DNA of 64,000 bases, taken from assembly GCA_033675545.1 (NCBI GenBank), contig JAWDGP010006239.1, forward strand, positions 282,501 to 346,500, in the 5' to 3' direction. The number at the start of each line of letters is the position of its first letter. Position 1 is the first letter of the stretch. The stretch is from Elysia crispata. Its lineage: Eukaryota; Mollusca; Gastropoda; Plakobranchidae. The notes beneath the pieces are model-generated. The model was not told where the DNA came from and searched no databases. It worked only from the letters and a program-made list of their open reading frames with translations. This document shows, one piece after another, positions 57,713-64,000 of this stretch. A program made the translations under genes and the position numbers.

Positions 57713-59178
57713 GAGAATTTCTCTCTTAAATACATTCTGAATTTCTCTCTTTTACCACCTCTACCTCCCTCCCTAGATCTTGGTCATTAATGTTTTATTC
57801 TCCTTTTGTTCTTTTCTCAAGTTATCCCTCCTTTCTTCCGCAAATGTTTACCGTAGTCATCCTGGACTAAATAGAGCCCATGTCTCAAGTTGCCTCTGAT
57901 CTCGCGCCGGTCAGCGGTCCCGATCTCTCTGATCTTGGCTCGATCTGGGCCCAGGACAATGGCATTTCACGTTTAGGGGTTTATAACAGGTCTCCAGTAA
58001 TACCCCTGACGATTATTTGCCCTACCGACATTAGCGGCACCTTTTGTCCTGATCCTCAACCTTTATTCCTCACTTCATGTTTACATTTTCCTTCACCCCA
58101 ACGGTATGGCGTAAGAATGACCTTGACACGAGCGCACGGTTTGTTTGGGTTGCAGTAAAACTGATATTCAAGGAAACGTTTTGAAATTGAGGAACTTCTT
58201 CTTAAGCTTTTCCAAAATAAAATGAAAAAAAAAGAAATAGGCGTGGGTAGATGGGGCTGGGGGGTGTAAAAGATGGTACATTGAGTAATGAGCTTAGCTA
58301 TAGACTTCAGTAATAAGTAGAAGTGTGTTAGTAAACAAGCTAAAAAAATGCCGTGTAAAATATGATTCAATAATTTTAAAAAAAAAAAAAAAATTAGATG
58401 CCAAAAAGAGTTTAAGGTAAGGAGGGAGGACAGAAACAGAGGCAGGAAAGAAAAGATGTTCCGAATGGGTAGTTGGGTTAAAGTCCATTTCATGGTTTTA
58501 TGGTAGCCGTTGAGTCTAGAGAGAGAGAGAGAGAGAGAGCTCTGGGCGCCTGTTATATCATACGGATTGTACTGTTTACCTTAGAGAGGAAATAGATGGC
58601 GCCCAGTCAGGGATGTCTCAACAGACATTTATTGTCTTATCTAGACCATATTGACCAAGGTACAGATGTTCCAAAGATCCCCAAAATGACACAATAAAGC
58701 AGCATTTACCAAGATCTATTGGAACATAATGAACGAATATGAGTTCTTGTATTTTGACCTCCTTCTACACGTACACGTTTTATGACATCTTTTCTGTCTA
58801 TGTCTAGATCTATGTCTCGAGATTATTTTGAAGATTATCAACAATTTTTATCATGATTGGCTGCTTTTATTGCCGCAAATAATCTCTAGTATATTTGTGA
58901 TGCTGCTTACAGTCAGCTGATATCTATTTATAGATAACTCTACACTTACGGGCAAGTTGTAGATAGATTATACTCCGATACTTAAACTTAAAAATATTTT
59001 TTTCCGTAAAGGAAATTTCACAGCTGATTGTTTTGAGTTTGCTAACATTTCTGTTCAGTGTTCAGTTTTGCTAGATATTGGAATTGGCAATTGATTTAAA
59101 AAAAAAACCACAATTTCTCCATGCTTCCACAAGTAGGAAGTTTGACTCTGAGATCTAGAATCTTCTGTGTATGTGGAG

Positions 59179-59183
<5 letters not shown>
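57713..59183. other. Unique intron-like sequence after exon B
   Basis: A short GA run at 58518-58539 and an ATCTAG-type string at 58803. The expected PDZ2 exon was not found. Confidence 0.55.

Positions 59184-59250
<67 letters not shown>
59184..59250. repeat. (TA)n tract, about 33 units
   Basis: A perfect run after GGTGTG, close to the GA tract that starts at 59337. Confidence 0.97.
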
Positions 59251-59252
<2 letters not shown>

Positions 59253-59331
59253 GAGATGATAAAGATAGAGGGAACGGCTCTGACACCTCATTAGAATGTA
59301 GAGCAACTAGAGAGATTAACAGAGCTACGAG

Positions 59332-59336
<5 letters not shown>

Positions 59337-59395
<59 letters not shown>

Positions 59396-59565
59396 TGAGA
59401 GAGAGAGAAGTGAGAGTGAGTGAGAGAAGAGAGAGAGAGAGAGAGGAGTGAGAGTGAGTGAGAGAAGAGGAAGATAGAGAGAGAAAGAGAGAGAGAGGAG
59501 TGACAGTGGGTGAGAGAAGAGGGAGAGAGAGAGAGAATTAGAGAGAGTCAGAGAAAGAGAGAGAA

Positions 59566-59599
<34 letters not shown>

Positions 59600-59600
59600 C
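59337..59600. repeat. (GA)n with GAGTGAGAGTGAGTG minisatellite-like tail
   Basis: Pure GA to 59392, then three or four repeats of AGGAGTGAGAGTGAGTG-type units joined by GA. Confidence 0.93.
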
Positions 59601-60906
59601 ATTGCCCCTTGACTCCTCAGTGTGGTGATATTCTAATTCCCTACTCGGTATTCCCTGGCATAACCCACTGCTTCACAGCGATGGAACAAGAGAAGCTCGG
59701 GATGCTCTCTGGTATACGACACGGTTTTTGGAGGAAGTCACCGCCACATCAACAATGGGAGCCGTTATATTAGGGTGAAACTTTGTCGCTATCTCTTGGC
59801 TTCATTTTCATAACACAAAGTGGGGTTTTCTGTAGTATAACATGGGATTTTGATGGCGGGAAGAAGATATTTCCAGAGAAATAATGACGTACGAAACTGT
59901 GAAATGGGTGACGCTACTTATCAAGGGCAGGCTAAACTTTTACTTGCTAGGGCACAGATATACGATAGTCCGAACTTTTTTTTTACTTCAAAACGAGTCA
60001 GGACATGAATATCATGAAAAAAAAAAGTAGTCTCTGCCTTACTATAGAGGATTGGCATAATACTTCACCCGTTTTGACAATTGGCTTAAGTGAGGTCAAC
60101 ATCCAAGGTCATTACTCTGTAGAAGATCAGAATGAATGTTGTCCAAATCAGCGGCGCCTTGCAGACAGTTTGACATAGCGGGTATTTTCTATTTAAAAAG
60201 ATCTATTCATCCATCGTGTCTCAGACGTGAGACCAGGGTGAGCGGCCTGCGAGTCACACCCCGCTCACCAGGCTCTTCATACATGATTCATTCATTGATC
60301 CCGGTGTCACCCTCTCGATTGATAGATGAATAGGGTAAGGGCGAGTTATCTTCCCTCCTCGCCCACAACTTGTCAAGATCCGTAGATCACGGGCTGGTTG
60401 TGGAGTAATTACCATGATGGTAGGAAGCCTCGATACAGAGTCAGATACTAAAATATTGATCTCAAAAACTGCTATTACTTATTCTTAACTTTCCGGTCCA
60501 TTTGTCTAAAAATCCAGTTTTTATCCATCCTTTTTCTCTGTCTATCATACATTAGGTACAGCAAAGTTCCTGTCCCTTTGGTCTGATCTCTAGAGATCTG
60601 ATTTCCTAACTTTTTTTCCAAAACAGAAAAAAGGGGGACTCGGTATTCGCCCCACAAAGTCTAGGGAGACGCCAATACGTTGGATTTACGTAGAAGTCAC
60701 GTCACTTCTGTCTGAATAAAATTCTCTCCCCCTGTCAAACCGATCACCTCTTAATACATTTGTATTCTTCTTTTTGCCTCTTTTCATGTTCTCTCTAATC
60801 CGCACTTACTGGTTTGCACTTGCTTCTACTTTGTTCTTGATTAAAATATCTGCTAAAAATCTCTCTGCTTGCCTGAATGTTTGTCTGTTCTTGTCTCTGT
60901 GTGTGT

Positions 60907-60909
<3 letters not shown>
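59601..60909. other. Unique intron-like sequence
   Basis: Nothing supported. Short frames lack motifs. Confidence 0.6.

Positions 60910-60988
<79 letters not shown>
60910..60988. repeat. (CT)n, 39 units
   Basis: Pure, entered from GTGTGTGTGT. Confidence 0.97.
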
Positions 60989-60991
<3 letters not shown>

Positions 60992-61422
60992 GCTTTTCTC
61001 ACAAATCCGTTCTGAGCACTATTTCTCTGTTCTCTTCTTGTTCCCTATCGACCTACAGACAAGACTGTAGAACTTTCTCAGCGCCTTTGGTTGTCAGAGG
61101 ACCAAACGTTCATGTTTTATTAAGTGAGATGTAAGATCAACAAAAATAGCGGATATATGTGCGAGTATGATTGAGACCGGCGGGGTGAGGGAAGGGCGTG
61201 AGGTGTTGCTAGGGGGTGGGGATGGGGGCGGGAGAGGGGAAAATGATCGATGGTTTTGTATACTTTTAAGTTATAACTCTTTGAGCCATTGCAGCGGTAG
61301 CTGGGAGCAAAAAAAGGTTGTGCAAGATTTTTTTCCTCTGTTTATGCTTTATATTCTTTGTTACCACAGATCAGTCAGCCACTCACCCCCCCCTCCCCAA
61401 ATTTACCTACCTCCTCTTCTTT

Positions 61423-61451
61423 GTCTGTCTGTCTGTCTGTCGGTCTGTCTG

Positions 61452-61538
<87 letters not shown>
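61423..61538. repeat. (TCTG)n then (CT)n
   Basis: TCTGTCTGTCTGTC then 43 CT units and a T run. Confidence 0.96.
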
Positions 61539-61546
<8 letters not shown>

Positions 61547-62259
61547 TTTGCTTTACCTCTCTTACTTTTCGTTCCTTCACTTTCCCTATCCCTCTCTTCT
61601 CCTGTTTATGATGCAAATTTTTCCTCCACTTTTCTTTGTCTCTCTCCATCTCCCTCTCTCTCTGACTTTCTCACTCTTAAAAAGTATAAAGGCAATAAGG
61701 CCCTATTTTTGCTCGACAAATCAAAGACCGCTAATCTAAGTGGAGTGCTTTATGAACATTGTTAACGCCGACTCTTTCTTTGCTCTAATATTTATCAATT
61801 GAATTTAGTTTTATTTCCTCTCCACGCCTCGTTTGAACTTAACAAAAAGAAGATCAGAATGAGCTAGACTTAATTACATCACGACGTAGGAAAAGTTCGA
61901 AACTCACATCCGTGACTTGTGTGTGGTCGTGTGTGGGACTATCTTTGCCATTCTTTCAACTCGTATGTGAGTTTAGGAGAGCTTGAAAAAGATCTCAAAT
62001 AATATTGGACGGATAAAAGTATAAAAATCTAAACCAACGACCCAAAATCAAACGGACTCTTTATGTTATGTTTACTTAAGCAAATGGAAAAGGAGAATTT
62101 TCGGCGCGGCACGCAATTTCCTGTAGTCCAAGAGGCTCTATATAAAAATCAAAGGTGAGGGGATGAGAGTCTAAGAGTTCTGCAGTTCTGAAGGTTTTTT
62201 TTAACCGGAATTTCTTCTATCATTATTTCATCCCCAACCCCGCCCTCTTCCAAGTCATT

Positions 62260-62600
62260 TTCTATGTCTTTCTGTCTATCATTTTGTTTTTGTGTATATC
62301 TTTCGCTGTGTTTCGTAGTCTCTCTCTATCTGTCTATATTTCTGTCGGAATGCTTTTGTCTTCTTAACTCGCTCTGTCTGTCTGCCTCGCTGTCTTTCAG
62401 TTTGTTTGACTGTCAGGCTGTCTGTTTGTTTGTCTACCTCTTCTTTCGCTATTTCTCGGTCTTTCTCTGTCTGTTTCTGTCCATCTCTGTTTCTGTCTGT
62501 CTGTATGTTTTTCAGTAAGTCAGAAAGTCTATCTGTCTGTCTGTCTGTCTGAATGTCTGTCTATCTGTCTGTCTGTCTGTGTGTGTCTATCTCTCTGTGC
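62260..62600. repeat. Degenerate TCTG/TGTT-rich tract
   Basis: Short CTGTCTGT runs in pyrimidine-rich sequence, purest at about 62527-62585. Confidence 0.85.
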
Positions 62601-63031
62601 CCCCCTCCCACCCCCATTCTCCCTCGAGGACATCCTCGGTCGGTGATGGATGAGGTAAGGGCAATTTTTATGTAATCTCGTCAAAATGAACATTGGTGAA
62701 CCGCCCGTCTTATCTCTCCCTACTGGGTCACATGACATGGGGAGTGGCTGAGATGAGAGCAACTTATTTCCAGATATCGGCTGAGAAATTGGGAAGATTT
62801 TTATGTACAGAACTTTGACAGCACATTGACTGCTGAATAAGGAGAAAAGCCAATAAATAAAGACAAAAACTAGCCAAAGATCTAAGTAATTGAGAGAGTG
62901 TTGTGTCTGAAATGATGTCTTAAGTTACTTGGCTGCAGGGTTAAGATTTGCATTGCATTGCTTTTTTTTTTTCGTTACTATCGTAGTTAAGTATACGTAT
63001 ATTTTATCAATTCGAGTAAGTCTTGAAACAG

Positions 63032-64000
<969 letters not shown>

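Overview
The window is animal nuclear DNA dominated by introns and simple repeats. It has GT..AG introns, phase-matched exons of a metazoan-specific gene family, tRNA-like and LINE-like debris, and no operon-like or bacterial gene organisation. Very long (CT)n/(GA)n, (CTT)n, (TATC)n and (TA)n tracts, together with scattered repeats of the palindromic hexamer ATCTAG, remind me of lophotrochozoan and particularly gastropod mollusc genomes. That placement is inference and was not checked against any database.

I can support one protein-coding gene, on the + strand: a homologue of the PDZRN3/PDZRN4 (PDZ plus RING finger E3 ubiquitin ligase) family. Two internal exons lie in the window, at 28267-28727 and 56653-56791. 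The first encodes the last part of a PDZ domain, a Ser/Gly linker and the family-like motif SIGTQT. The second encodes the acidic linker expected just before the next PDZ domain. Their splice phases fit exactly across a 27,925-bp intron. The RING/TRAF-like 5' part and the second PDZ onward are not recognisable here and are presumably outside, so 1-28266 and 56792-64000 are best read as the neighbouring introns.

Layout: 1-28 kb is intron-like sequence with many microsatellites, a six-copy 66-bp minisatellite (1701-2096) and a possible LINE remnant (14211-14540). At 28.07-28.73 kb the 3' end of the upstream intron is tandemly duplicated, so a decoy acceptor sits 106 bp before the real one, followed by exon A. 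At 28.7-56.6 kb lies the long intron, carrying a 38-bp CpG-containing satellite (33853-34933) split by a 316-bp 5'-truncated non-LTR retrotransposon, a duplicated tRNA-like unit (49088-49458), SINE-like heads and oppositely oriented GA/CT tracts. Exon B is at 56.65-56.79 kb, and the rest is again intron-like.

Most long open frames are translations of simple repeats and are not genes. No rRNA, functional tRNA, CRISPR array or prokaryotic feature was seen. I found no convincing new biological system. The most unusual structures are the satellite with the nested LINE, the duplicated splice-acceptor region and the potential long intronic GA:UC hairpins.
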